Positions 1-10,785 of a stretch of DNA of 64,000 nucleotides are shown here, piece after piece. The notes below the pieces were generated by a model, which ran no database searches, had not been told where the DNA came from, and worked only from the letters and a program-made list of their open reading frames with translations. Numbering within the stretch: position 1 is the stretch's first letter; the number at the start of each line of letters is the position of its first letter. The stretch covers positions 131,282,533 through 131,346,532 of the forward strand of contig OX336393.1 in the NCBI GenBank assembly GCA_946902985.2, written 5' to 3'. This DNA comes from Meconema thalassinum. Its lineage: Eukaryota; Arthropoda; Insecta; Orthoptera; Tettigoniidae. A program made the translations under genes and the position numbers.

Positions 1-749
1 AAAAATTGCTGAGTTTTAATTAACGGCCATGAAAGCCAATATATCATGACTATTCTTCTTTTAAGTAGCCTTCGACTACAGCTTGGTCGTGCTGGAAAAC
101 CAAAACCTCTGAAATCTATGAAGTTAAGTAACTTTGGGCATGGACATAATTGTCACCTTTACAGAACGAATTTGTTGGAAGCTCACTTGTTTGCGCGTGC
201 CTGGTCGAATAGAAGAGTGGGGGAAGGGGCTTGGCTCCACACAGCCTTGCTGCCGTTGCCGTAGCAACATTTATGCTATTGGCTAGAGGAAAACATCGGC
301 CTGCTGTGCAGACACTCAGCAGACTTTCTCCGAGTGGCTTTCTTAGTGTTCATATCTATTCGTATAAGTGCACTTATTTTCATATTAAGACGTTATTATC
401 ACCCAGTTTAATGGGAATTACAGCACAGGTTTTCATCATTAATAAGACTATTTGTAAACCATTATATGTTGGACACAAGAAGTGCAGTGCTTCGAGCAGC
501 GATCAGAACAGTCTCCGGCGCCATGCAGTTTCATTAACAAAGACAATAGCAGCGTGCGAATGTTTCCCACTTTGTCAATAAAATGGAACAGCATTTTTAT
601 TGACACTAAAGTTAGCAATATAATTTTCACCAACTATGTGCCCTTCATCAGCTTAACAAAAAATCTAAACCACTAATCAATTGTTTTATTTAAAAAAAGA
701 AGACACATTTGCTGAGCTGTCACTGCATGTCAACAACATTTCATTTAAC
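1..749. other. Unassigned sequence, no gene seen
   Basis: I see no coding region, inverted repeat or recognisable transposon end here. The only open frames are short, overlap on both strands and have no domain-like composition. It may be old, decayed repeat DNA. Confidence 0.5.
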
Positions 750-852
750 ACAGTTCCGTGACGAACTAAAGAGCCTACTTTTCATGCTACAGTATATGAA
801 CCTATCTAGAACAATGACGAAATTAAGTTGGTAATATCGAAATATCCAATTA

Positions 853-1558
853 CAGTAGAACGTCGTTTATCCGGACGTCAAACAACCAGAACGTCTATTA
901 TCCGGACGAGAAAAAAAACAGGAAGGTGCATCGTGCGGTTAATGTTGCTGTGCGGAAGTGCGCGCTGCCTCCAGTAGTGAGTCGGTTCTCGTTTTCAATT
1001 GTTATCTCTGTTGTTTTCTACCGTTAGTTTGGTTGGTTGGTTGGTTCCTTAGTTTAGAGGCTGCGACAACGCGGTCATGTAGCCCCGTGTACTTTGGGTG
1101 TGTGTAGAATCTGTCTGATAACCGGTGTTAATTGTGATGGCTGTATCAGTGAGTGTTATCTGTAATTCAGGTGAGGACTACAGACGATTAATTTTTTCAA
1201 GTAGTTCCTACATTAATGAACTGGATAAGGGCGAGAGTGTTGGAAAATCCACTATTAATGAATTGAAGAACCGAATAGGTGAAATTCTGAATTATGCATC
1301 GAAGTTAGATAGTGAAGAAGAGTCTAAGAGGAGATCAGCTAGGGATGAGAATTTGAAGAAGTGGCATACTTATGGAATAATCAGACAAGAAATAAGGGAG
1401 ATCGCATTTATGGACTTTTGTTATGTGAGAAAGCGTTGCAGCTAAATGAGAAGCTTGGTGGTTCTCCCTATGAAATAAACGCATGTTCGATTATCCGGAA
1501 AAATCGTTATCCGGAACTCATTCGGTCCCAATTAGTCCGGATAAACGACGTTTTACTG
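853..1558 (+). mobile_element. pogo/Tigger-like deletion derivative (MITE), 706 bp
   Basis: Terminal inverted repeats of about 24 bp begin CAGTAGAACGTCGTTTATCC at the left; the right end in reverse complement begins CAGTAAAACGTCGTTTATCC. The element is flanked by TA on both sides (851-852 and 1559-1560). The related copy at 36772 has one uninterrupted TA at the same place (CCAATTAGTTCGAAA), giving an empty-site comparison that confirms the insertion. TA duplication plus CAGT ends fits the pogo/Tigger branch of Tc1/mariner. Only an N-terminal remnant of the coding region survives. Confidence 0.88.
1137..1475 (+). pseudogene. Jerky/Tigger-type transposase N-terminal remnant (CENP-B-like HTH)
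   Basis: The reading frame from 1137 contains LDKGESVGKSTINELKNRIG, followed after a one-base frame change by KGDRIYGLLLCEKALQLNEK. The second motif resembles the second DNA-binding helix-turn-helix of pogo/Tigger and jerky-like transposases (family pattern: KGxPISGPLLxEKALxLxxKL). The protein would bind the element's own TIRs. Only about 110 codons remain and the whole DDE catalytic domain is absent, so the element cannot mobilise itself. Calling this the N-terminal half of a Tigger transposase rests on motif recognition, not alignment. Related fragments lie at 9640-9725 and, inverted, at 10340-10500. Confidence 0.6.
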
Positions 1559-2715
1559 TAGTTCGAAATATTCCTGGTGTAATGTAGCCTAATAGAGCAC
1601 TACTGTTGGCAGCCCTGGTGACTGAATATATTCTTAGTTCCATATCTTAAGGTACAGAATACAAAATTTCTTTTAAGTCCAATGGACGTTACATGCAGTT
1701 AGACATTGGATCTATCAGCACGCGTAAAAGCATGTTGGCAACAATGTCATGCGTGTGCTGGTTAGAAATAATCGGAAATATTATGATATCTTGTTGTGCC
1801 AATTTTGGATGAAATCCTTTGTTAGTGTAGAAGTTACATGTATTTTAAAATTGGATCTATCAGCAAGCATAAAATCATGTTGGCAGCACTGACTTATGCT
1901 AATTACTCCAAATTAATCTAGAGTGTCAGGTGCTATACGTGTGCAAAGTATAGAGCTGTTGGCTTGCATACTTTCTGATACATTGATATTAGGGTAAAAA
2001 ATATAGACAGCAATTACTAACAGTTGGCAGCCCTGATTGCTATTAAGAATACTTATAGTCATATTTGTTATGTTACACATAGCACATACGAAATTTGGTT
2101 GAAATCCAACTGATAGTATAGGAGTTACATGTATTTAAAAATTGGTCCTATCAGCAGGCTTAGAATCATGTTGGTAGAACTGAAGTATATAAGTTACTCC
2201 AAATTAATCTAAAATGTCAGGTACTATACGTGTGCATAGTTTAAAGCTGTCGGCTTACACACTTTCAGATATATTTGTATTTGGATGAATAAAATAGAGA
2301 GAGCAATTATTAACAGTTGGCGGCCCTGGTGGCTCTTAAGAATACACTCAGTCATATCTGTTTATGTATACACATTACATTCAAAATTTGGTTGCAATCC
2401 AATTAATAGTGTAGAAGTTATATGCATTTAAAAATCGGACCTATCAGAAGGCTTAAAATAATTTTGGCAACACTGTCGTGTATGGCCTCTTGGAAATTAA
2501 ACTGAAATAGTATTATCTACATGTGTGCCAATTTTGGAACAGCCCCCATGCATACCTTCCATGATATCCAACATGGAGCTCAAATTTCCATTGCGTTTTT
2601 TCAGCAGTTGGTAGCACTGATATCATTTTCAAATATGGGCTTGATATATTCCGGCATAAATCTTTACTCATACAAAATTTGGTTTCGATTGCTGCAGCCG
2701 TATAGGAGTTGATAC

Positions 2716-2796
2716 AGGGGGGGTTGGGGGGGGGGGGGGCAAACACACAGCCAGCAGACAGACAGACAGAAGGACAGACTGGCAGACACACATTTT
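2716..2796. repeat. Poly-G and ACAG-rich microsatellite
   Basis: A G-run with few interruptions is followed by CAGACAGACAGACAGA-type repeats. The same arrangement occurs at 38605-38676 in the related copy, so the microsatellite is part of the element rather than a chance tract. Confidence 0.85.
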
Positions 2797-2944
2797 CCTG
2801 GATCGATCTCGTAAGTCTACTTTTTCCTCATTTTTGCAAAATGTGAAAAGTAGGCTAAAAATTACAGCGTTTATCGCCAATAATGTAAATCCTCAGATAA
2901 ACTCTTAACACGCTCATTTAGGGCTACCTTGAACATACAAGCAC

Positions 2945-4507
2945 TTTTTAGCCTACTTTTGATTTTTGCAAAAAATGAAAGTAGACTTATGATATCAACA
3001 GAGGGCGAAAAAAAGTGTGTCTGTCTGTGTGTGTGTATGTGTGTGTGACAGTCTCTGTGTGTGTGTGTGTGTGTGTGTGAGTGTGTGTACTCTGAATGTC
3101 TGTCCCCCCTATCAATTCGAACACGGTGAACGCGAATTGAACGAAATTTGTTACAAAGGTAGCATTAGCAAAGGACACCTCAGTGTCATATTTTATATCG
3201 CCGCCATCTTGACGGAAACGTAATGGCGGCCACACAAATGTTCAAAGCTTAAATCAAATTACGACTAACCTAATCATCCGATCTCTACCAAATTTTGCAA
3301 CAACATACCTTTATGGGGGGAGCATCCTTTGAACAAACTAATAGGTCAACAGCTTAATAGTTTACGGATGGCGGCCATCTTTGTGTGAAAATCAATCCCC
3401 CCTATTAATTCGAACACGGTGAAACCGAATGGAACGAAATTTTGTACAGAGGTAGTACTAGCAAAGGACACCTCAATGTCTTGTTTTATATCGCCGACAT
3501 CTTGACGGAAACGTAATGGTGGCCACACAAATGTTCAAAGCTTAAATCAAATTACGACTAACTTAATCATCCGATCTCTACCAAATTTTGCAACAACATA
3601 CCTTTATGGAGGAAGCATCCTTTGACCAAATTAACAGGTCATTAGCCTAATAGTTTGCGGATGGCGGCCATCTTTGTGTCAAAATCGATTCCCCCTATTA
3701 ATTCAAACACGGTGAAACCGAATGGAACGAAATTTAGCACAGAGGTAGCACTAGCAAAGGGCACCTCAGTGTCATGTTTTATATTGCCGCCATCTTGACA
3801 GAAACGTAATGGCGGCCACAAAAATGTTCAAAGCTTAAATCAAATTACGGCTAACCTAATCATCCGATCTCTACCAAATTTTGCAACAACATACCTTTAT
3901 GGAGGGAGCATCCTTTGACCAATCTAATAGCTCATTAGCCTAATATTTTGTGGATGGCGGCCAAGAATGTGTGAAAATCGATTCCCCCTATCAATTCGAA
4001 CACGGTGAAACCGAATGGAACTAAATTTGGTACAGAGGTAGCACTAGCAAAGGGCACCTGAGTGTCATGTTTTATATCGCCGCCATCTTGACGGAAACGG
4101 AATGACGACCACCCAAATGTTAAAAGCTTAAATCAAATTACGACCATCCTAATAATTTGATCTCTACCTGATTTTGCAACAACATGCCTTTTTGTGGAAA
4201 GCATCTTATGACTGACTACAAGGTCATCAGCCCAATAGTTTGCAAATAGCGGCCATGTATGTGTGCAAATCCATTCCCCATATCAATTCACACTCGGTGA
4301 AACCGAATTGATTGAAATTTTTTACAGAGGTAGCACTAGCAACGGGCACCTCATATTCATGTTTAATATCCCTATAGCACGTTGTATTTCAACACGCTAC
4401 TACAACCAACATTCAATTATACTTCTTGAAAAGAACAAAGAGTTAATAATAATACCCATGCATTTAGGAGAAAGTAGGCTATATGTTCTTTACTGAACAT
4501 CTTGTTT
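2945..4507 (+). repeat. Left inverted arm with five ~293-bp tandem subrepeats
   Basis: The phrase CCCCCTATYAATTCRAACACGG recurs at about 3104, 3397, 3691, 3984 and 4276, a steady 293-bp step. Each unit also carries ATGGCGGCCATCTTTGTGT-like and TTTTATATCGCCGCCATCTTGA-like stretches. Divergence increases toward the inner unit. A (GT)n tract fills 3016-3088, next to the outer hairpin. Confidence 0.88.
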
Positions 4508-4983
4508 TTTTATCGTACCTTAGCTACTTCTTTTTACTCACGTTTTTTTTTCTCTACACGCATGCCTACTCCAAACCTCGTAACACATGATACATTCCAT
4601 CAATTCCTAACTTATTCATGTTTTTTCTTCTTAACGCACAAGCTTTTTGGCTTTTTTTTTTTGCACTTTACAATGGTGCAGTTCATATCAACTCATTTCC
4701 AGCAAGACGAACAGAAGAGTGGAAATAACGCTTGAGAAAAGGACTGATGTGATTGCTTTTTCGTCTGATAGGTAGTCAGCCGATGCTCAAAGACTACCGC
4801 CGTTAGGTTATATGGGGAGATAGCCACAAAAACCCAAGGCAGCGCTATATTGAGGCGTACTAGGCATGATGAGGAGTGAGGTAGTTTGCCATTACTTTCC
4901 TAACTGAGTCAGAACAGCAGTACTAACCCTATGAGTAGAACCTTTCACAGCATTCACAGGCACTGACTGTGCCCTGAATGTGT
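4508..4983. other. Unassigned centre-left spacer of the foldback element
   Basis: Begins with a T-rich stretch. No inverted partner is found on the right side and no coding signature is visible. Confidence 0.5.
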
Positions 4984-5283
4984 TAGGGCCCGGATGTTGA
5001 TGATATGTCATATTTTTACTGAGCTGTCTAAAACAATGCTAAAGTACATAGAAACTCCGAACAGGCCACCCCGTCTTCAAATATGTCATTTTATTTTGCA
5101 TCTTTTTGCATTTTTTGCTATTTTTCCATTTTAAGAGCATATTTTTAAGTATGGTAGATTTTTGGGTCATACTTTAGAGAAATGTGCTTTCTAACGTCAT
5201 TTTTTTAAATGTAGTCATGTCACAGCTTTATATGAGGGAGTTACGTCACTCAGAGTTAGCAGCAAACGACCTTCCTCACTTCC

Positions 5284-5418
5284 AAGTACGCTGCGATCAC
5301 ATCAGTTGATGTTGAGCAAAGCTTTTCGAGATATGAAAAATTGTTGGCTGATAACCGCAGATCATTTACATTTGACAACATCAGAATGACATTCGTAGTG
5401 CTGTGCAACTCAGACTAA
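5284..5418 (+). pseudogene. hAT transposase C-terminal dimerisation fragment
   Basis: Forty-four codons and a TAA stop read in one frame. They include SVDVEQSFSRYEKLLADNRR and then SFTFDNIRMTFVVLCNSD. The pattern SV(D/E)xERxFSxxxxLLxxxRxxxxxxNxxxxxxxxxN is characteristic of the hAT C-terminal dimerisation domain, here of the short type seen in insect CGGBP1-like elements. The catalytic domain and BED finger are missing upstream, where I find no continuing frame. This is a fossil, not a functional transposase. The stop is followed within about 80 bases by the minisatellite, so the array replaced or grew from the 3' non-coding part of the element. Confidence 0.65.
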
Positions 5419-5496
5419 AGTGAACATAAACCTTTTGTTAAGTGCTCGAAATCTATTTTGATTGCCTTTTCAGTTTGAGATTAAGATGTCATTGTT

Positions 5497-7690
5497 AAAA
5501 TATTGGTGAGTTTATTATGATAAGATAATTGTCTCCATTATATAGTGCATTTTTAGAATTTTTGAAATATTGGTGAGTTTATTATGATAAGATAATTGTC
5601 TCCATTTTATAGTGCATTTTTAGAATTTTTGAAATATTGGTGAGTTTATTATGATAAGATAATTGTCTCCATTTTATAGCGCATTTTTAGAATTTTTGAA
5701 ATATTGGTGAGTTTATTATGATAAGATAATTGTCTCCATTTTATAGCGCATTTTTAGAATTTTTGAAATATTGGTGAGTTTATTATGATAAGATAATTGT
5801 CTCCATTTTATAGCGCATTTTTAGAATTTTTGACATATTGGTGAGTTTATTATGATAAGATAATTGTCTCCATTTTATAGCGCATTTTTAGAATTTTTGA
5901 AATATTGGTGAGTTTATTATGATAAGATAATTGTCTCCATTTTATAGTGCATTTTTAGAATTTTTGACATATTGGTGAGTTTATTATGATAAGATAATTG
6001 TCTCCATTTTATAGCGCATTTTTAGAATTTTTGAAATATTGGTGAGTTTATTATGATAAGATAATTGTCTCCATTTTATAGTGCATTTTTAGAATTTTTG
6101 AAATATTGGTGAGTTTATTATGATAAGATAATTGTCTCCATTTTATAGCGCATTTTTAGAATTTTTGAAATATTGGTGAGTTTATTATGATAAGATAATT
6201 GTCTCCATTTTATAGCGCATTTTTAGAATTTTTGAAATATTGGTGAGTTTATTATGATAAGATAATTGTCTCCATTTTATAGCGCATTTTTAGAATTTTT
6301 GAAATATTGGTGAGTTTATTATGATAAGATAATTGTCTCCATTTTATAGCGCATTTTTAGAATTTTTGAAATATTGGTGAGTTTATTATGATAAGATAAT
6401 TGTCTCCATTTTATAGTGCATTTTTAGAATTTTTGAAATATTGGTGAGTTTATTATGATAAGATAATTGTCTCCATTTTATAGCGCATTTTTAGAATTTT
6501 TGAAATATTGGTGAGTTTATTATGATAAGATAATTGTCTCCATTTTATAGCGCATTTTTAGAATTTTTGAAATATTGGTGAGTTTATTATGATAAGATAA
6601 TTGTCTCCATTTTATAGCGCATTTTTAGAATTCTTGAAATATTGGTGAGTTTATTATGATAAGATAATTGTCTCCATTTTATAGCGCATTTTTAGAATTT
6701 TTGAAATATTGGTGAGTTTATTATGATAAGATAATTGTCTCCATTTTATAGTGCATTTTTAGAATTTTTGAAATATTGGTGAGTTTATTATGATAAGATA
6801 ATTTTCTCCATTTTATAGCGCATTTTTAGAATTTTTGAAATATTGGTGAGTTTATTATGATAAGATAATTGTCTCCATTTTATAGTGCATTTTTAGAATT
6901 TTTGAAATATTGGTGAGTTTATTATGATAAGATAATTGTCTCCATTTTATAGTGCATTTTTAGAATTTTTGAAATATTGGTGAGTTTATTATGATAAGAT
7001 AATTGTCTCCATTTTATAGCGCATTTTTAGAATTTTTGAAATATTGGTGAGTTTATTATGATAAGATAATTGTCTCCATTTTATAGCGCATTTTTAGAAT
7101 TTTTGAAATATTGGTGAGTTTATTATGATAAGATAATTGTCTCCATTTTATAGCGCATTTTTAGAATTTTTGAAATATTGGTGAGTTTATTATGATAAGA
7201 TAATTGTCTCCATTTTATAGCGCATTTTTAGAATTTTTTGAAATATTGGTGAGTTTATTATGATAAGATAATTGTCTCCATTTTATAGCGCATTTTTAGA
7301 ATTTTTGAAATATTGGTGAGTTTATTATGATAAGATAATTGTCTCCATTTTATAGCGCATTTTTAGAATTTTTGAAATATTGGTGAGTTTATTATGATAA
7401 GATAATTGTCTCCATTTTATAGCGCATTTTTAGAATTTTTGAAATATTGGTGAGTTTATTATGATAAGATAATTGTCTCCATTTTATAGCGCATTTTTAG
7501 AATTTTTGAAATATTGGTGAGTTTATTATGATAAGATAATTGTCTCCATTTTATAGTGCATTTTTAGAATTTTTGAAATATTGGTGAGTTTATTATGATA
7601 AGATAATTGTCTCCATTTTATAGCGCATTTTTAGAATTTTTGAAATATTGGTGGGTTTATTATTATAAGATCATTTCCTCCATTTAAAGT
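5497..7690 (+). repeat. 67-bp minisatellite, about 33 copies
   Basis: The unit contains GTGAGTTTATTATGATAAGA, TAATTGTCTCCATTTTATAG and YGCATTTTTAGAATTTTTGA, 67 bp in all; for example CGCATTT starts at 5814 and again at 5881. Copies are nearly identical. The main variable position alternates between TATAGTGC and TATAGCGC. One unit has an extra T (about 7236). The last unit (about 7650-7690) is degenerate and grades into unique hAT sequence. There is no spacer between units, so it is not a CRISPR array. Confidence 0.97.
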
Positions 7691-7938
7691 GCATTTTTCG
7701 AATTTTTAGCTCATTTATTACATTCATTTTTGAAAATGTTAAGTGCATTTTTTAAACTTCTTTACGTTATCAACATCCGGGCCCTAGTCATTACCAATCA
7801 CCACTCATACCTCAGTAGCTTCCATATTACCACAGCCATGAGTGAGACTGAGACATTGGTGAAATGCCACATTTTACTCTAGCCTGTGCCAACAGACAAA
7901 TGCAAATGTACTGCATTCATCAAGAGATGGCATAAGGC

Positions 7939-9513
7939 AACAAGATGTTCAGTAAAGAACATATAGCCTACTTTCTCCTAAATGCATGGGTTTTGTTATA
8001 ACTCTTTGTCCTTTTCAAGGAGTATAATTGAATGTTGGTTGTAGTAGCTTGTTGAAATACAACGTGCTATAGGGATATTAAACATGAATATAAGGTGCCC
8101 TTTGCTAGTGCTACCTCTGTAAAAAAAATCATTCAATTCGGTTTCACCGTGTTTGAATTGATCTGGGGAATGGATTTGCACACATACATGGCCGCTATTT
8201 GCAAACTATTGGGCTGATGACCTTGTAGTCAGTCATAAGATGCTTTCCACAAAAAGGCATGTTGTTGCAAAATCCGGTAGAGATCAAATTATTAGGATGG
8301 TCGAAATTTGATTTAAGCTTTTAACATTTGGGTGCCCGTCATTCCTTTTCCGTCAAGACGGTGGCGATATAAATCATGACACTGAGGTGCCTTTTGCTAG
8401 TGCTACCTCTGTACCAAATTTCGTTCAATTCGGTTTCACCGTGTTTGAATTGATAGGGGGAATCGATTTTCACACATACTTGGCCACCATCTGCAAACTA
8501 TTGGGCTGATGATCTAGCAGTTTGGTCAGAATATGCTTCCCACATAAAGATTTGTTGTTGCAAAATTTGGTAGAGACTAGATTATTAGGTTGGTCGTAAT
8601 TACATTTTAGCCTTTAACATTTGGATGGCCGCGATTACGTTTCCGTCAAGATGGCGGTGATATAAAACTTGACACTGAGGTGGCCTTTTCTAGTGCTACC
8701 TCTGTACCAAATTTCGTTCCATTCGGTTTCACCGTGTTCGAATTAATAGGGGGAATCGATTTTCACACAAAGATGGCCGCCATCCGCAAAATATTAGGCT
8801 AATGACCTATTAGTTTGGTCAAAGGATGCTCCCTCCATAATGGTATGTTGATGCAAAATTTGGTAGAGATCGGATGATTAGGTTAATCGTAATTTGATTT
8901 AAGCTTTGAATATTTGTGTGGCCGCCATTACGTTTCCATCAAGATGGCGGCGATATAAAACATGACACTGAGGTGTGCCCTTTGCTAGTGCTACTTCTGT
9001 ACCAAATTTCATTCCATTCGGTTTCACCGTGTTCGAATTAATAGGGGTAATCTATTTTGACACAAAGATGGCCGCCATCCGAAAACTATTAGGCTAATGA
9101 CCTATTAGATTTGTCAAAGGATGCTTCCTCCATAAAGGTATGTTGTTGCAAAATTTGGTAGAGATCGGATGATTAGGTTAGTCGTAATTTGATTTAAGCT
9201 TTGAACATTTGTGTGGCCGCCATTACGTTTCCGTCAAGATGGCGGTGATATAAAACATGTCACTGAGGTGCCCTTTGCTAGTGCTACCTCTGTACCAAAT
9301 TTAATTCCATTCGGTTTCACCGTGTTCGAATTGATAGGGGGGGACAGACATTCAGAGTACACACACTCACACACACACACACACACACAAACAGACTCAC
9401 ACACACACACACATACACACACACAGACAGACACACTTTTTTTACGCCCTGTAGTGATCTCATAAGTCTACCTTCATTTTTTGCAAAAATCGAAATTAGG
9501 CTAAAATTAAGGT
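7939..9513 (-). repeat. Right inverted arm with five ~295-bp tandem subrepeats
   Basis: The reverse complement of the left-arm units recurs at about 8139, 8434, 8729, 9020 and 9314 (TTCGGTTTCACCGTGTTCGA followed by ATTRATAGGGGG). The (AC)n tract at 9358-9432 mirrors the (GT)n tract of the left arm. The outermost 50 bases form a hairpin (ATAAGTCTACCTTC ... GAAATTAGGCT) matching the 3' end of the family A elements. Confidence 0.88.
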
Positions 9514-9639
9514 TCTAACAACCCAAATACTTTATATCATAAAATAAAGAAGTACTGCAATATAAAACTTGTTTTTCCTTTCTTTTTCTGTGATGGGGAT
9601 ATGACCTAGAAGTTGTCGTCATAAACCACCTTCCTTTAC
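9514..9639. other. Unassigned flank
   Basis: Short AT-rich interval between the foldback element and a pogo-like fragment. Nothing recognised. Confidence 0.4.
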
Positions 9640-9725
9640 TTTCCGAGTGTGGAATATTGTCTGATGACCTGTGTTATTGTGTTGGCTCTATTAGTATGTG
9701 TATTTGTAATTCAGTTGAGAATTGG
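9640..9725 (+). mobile_element. Diverged pogo-like fragment
   Basis: Resembles 1095-1180 of the pogo-like MITE: GTCTGATGACCTGTGTTATT, then GTAATTCAGTTGAGA, matching GTCTGATAACCGGTGTTAAT and GTAATTCAGGTGAGG. Ends are not resolved. Confidence 0.5.
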
Positions 9726-9737
9726 GAAGGAAGCAGC

Positions 9738-9925
9738 AGTGGTCTATGTTAGGATCCATCCCGGCATTCGCCTGAAGTAGAAGTGGGAAACCAGGCAGAA
9801 CAACTTCCAGGATGGCTGAGGTACTAATCGAACCCACCACATCTCAGGTTTACCTCACGAGGCTGAATTTATCCCGATTCAGCCCTCGAATGCTACACCC
9901 TACACCACGATGTAGTCTAGAATAC
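9738..9925 (-). repeat. SINE-like repeat fragment
   Basis: Contains CCTGAAGTAGAAGTGGGAAA and CTTCCAGGATGGCTGAGGT. On the minus strand it gives GGTGGGTTCGATTAG, which resembles a degenerate tRNA B box. I recall sequence of this type as a common dispersed repeat in orthopteroid genomes, which I cannot verify here. Confidence 0.5.
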
Positions 9926-9971
9926 AACAACCAGATACATATAGTGATACGTTATATTATTTCACCACCGC

Positions 9972-10160
9972 ACGTGCAGCTTTGGAGGCGTAGTTGGTAG
10001 CGTGCTGAACTGCTGTGCCCAAGATAGCGAGTTCAAACCCGGACGAAGTCGTCGGATTTTTTAAGAACGTTAAAATCCTTCAATATGCCTTCCTTCGAAG
10101 GGGAAGTAAAGCCGGCGGTCCCATGTCATAGATTTATGGCATGTTAAAGAACCTTCCACT
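9972..10160 (+). repeat. tRNA-derived SINE
   Basis: GGAGGCGTAGTTGGTAGCGT fits a pol III A box (TRGYNNARNNGG-like), and about 35 bases on GCGAGTTCAAACCCGGAC fits a B box (GWTCRANNC). The head is followed by a non-tRNA body. No complete cloverleaf can be drawn, so this is a SINE and not a tRNA gene. Confidence 0.65.
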
Positions 10161-10339
10161 AATTACACCTGTGTGAAGCTAAGTTATATAGGTTATAATG
10201 TAAACAACGCTCTTAGGTTCCTACGTTCGTTGCCAGGAGCCGACAGCGATGGCGTCTAGAAGCTATGATCTGAACTAGTAGTCGTTGACGGTGGCCTTTG
10301 GCGGCAAAAGTAGGAACTATTTGAAAAAATCAAAGTCAG

Positions 10340-10500
10340 CTGTCCTTACTTGAATTAAAAAACAGATAACACATACTAATACAGTCATCACAATTAACGC
10401 CAGTTATCAGACAAATTCTACACACATCCAAAGTACACGGGGCTACATGACCTCGTTGTCGCCGCCTCTAAACTGAGGAAAAACGCAACCAACCAGACTA
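10340..10500 (-). mobile_element. pogo-like fragment, inverted
   Basis: The reverse complement matches 1021-1180 of the pogo-like MITE, including TAGCCCCGTGTACTTTGG, GTGTGTAGAATTTGTCTGAT and GTTAATTGTGATG. No TIR is left at either end. Confidence 0.75.
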
Positions 10501-10647
10501 AACTCGTGTGAAGCTAAATTTCTAGGTTAGATTTCGTTGGAACGCTCTATAAATGTTCCAACGTTCACCACTTGATATCATTGACATCTGGTAGCGAAAG
10601 TTGGAACAACATGAAATTGAACGAAACTTGTAGATCACGCTATGGGT

Positions 10648-10736
10648 GTCCGCTTGAAAGCAGCTACAGCCTCTGGTGAGCCGAACATGTCTTCAGACAC
10701 TCCTGGCACTAAAAGCCATACGATAAATAAATAAAA

Positions 10737-10783
<47 letters not shown>

Positions 10784-10785
10784 CC
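10648..10785 (-). repeat. SINE/LINE 3' end with (ATAA)n tail
   Basis: The unit CCGAACATGTCTTCAGACAC followed by TCCTGGCACTAAAAGCCATA runs into (AAAT)n at 10722-10783. On the minus strand this places a simple-repeat block at the start of a repeat whose body reads ATCGTATGGCTTTTAGTGCC. Confidence 0.55.

Larger units (their letters stand above)
750..2861 (+). mobile_element. Non-autonomous microsatellite/hairpin element, family A copy 1 (Helentron/DINE-like)
   Basis: This element aligns along most of its length with 36772-38740, which defines the family. The 5' end carries a block reading AGTTCCGTGACGAACTAAAG followed by AGCCTACTTTTC (772-783). The reverse complement of that 12-mer, GAAAAGTAGGCT, lies near the 3' end (about 2845-2856) as one side of a terminal hairpin. 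The core has tandem blocks containing ATTGGACCTATCAGCAGGCT-like sequence at about 1705, 1850, 2141 and 2434, so the period is ~292 bp with a half period of ~146 bp. A poly-G/ACAG microsatellite (2716-2796) precedes the hairpin. There is no coding capacity. The structure resembles Helentron-derived DINE/HINE elements (subterminal inverted repeat, microsatellite, 3' stem-loop), but no rep/helicase partner is in the window, so the class is inferred. A pogo-like MITE interrupts it at 853-1558. Confidence 0.7.
4984..7786 (+). mobile_element. hAT-like transposon remnant nested in the foldback element
   Basis: The ends are inverted: TAGGGCCCGGATGTTGATGA at the left and TTATCAACATCCGGGCCCTA at the right, about 18 bp matching. 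Inside, 135 bp encode a hAT-type C-terminal dimerisation motif (5284-5418). Most of the rest is a 67-bp minisatellite. I could not find a matching 8-bp target duplication (GAATGTGT left, GTCATTAC right), so the superfamily rests on the TIR and the coding remnant. Confidence 0.65.
2945..9513. mobile_element. Large foldback (FB-like) element with ~1.56-kb inverted arms
   Basis: The left arm (2945-4507) is the reverse complement of the right arm (7939-9513). Outer tips read TTTAGCCTACTTTTGATTTT on the left and ..AATTAGGCTAAAA on the right. Inner tips read AGAACATCTTGT-like on the left and ACAAGATGTTC-like on the right, as expected for a palindrome. Each arm contains a GT/AC microsatellite and five subrepeats of ~293 bp. 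Long inverted ends built from tandem subrepeats are the hallmark of foldback elements such as Drosophila FB and Galileo. The central ~3.4 kb contains a nested hAT remnant. No flanking target duplication is clear. I see no transposase belonging to the foldback itself, so it is probably non-autonomous. Confidence 0.8.

Noticed and set aside
3017..3235. Protein frames rich in VCVC or THTH across the GT/AC tracts
   Set aside because: They are translations of the microsatellite on both strands.
5497..7690. CRISPR-like array of regular repeats
   Set aside because: The 67-bp units are contiguous with no unique spacers, and the context is an animal transposon.
4976..7794. 8-bp target duplication for the hAT element
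   Set aside because: GAATGTGT and GTCATTAC do not match; superfamily is assigned only from TIR and coding remnant.
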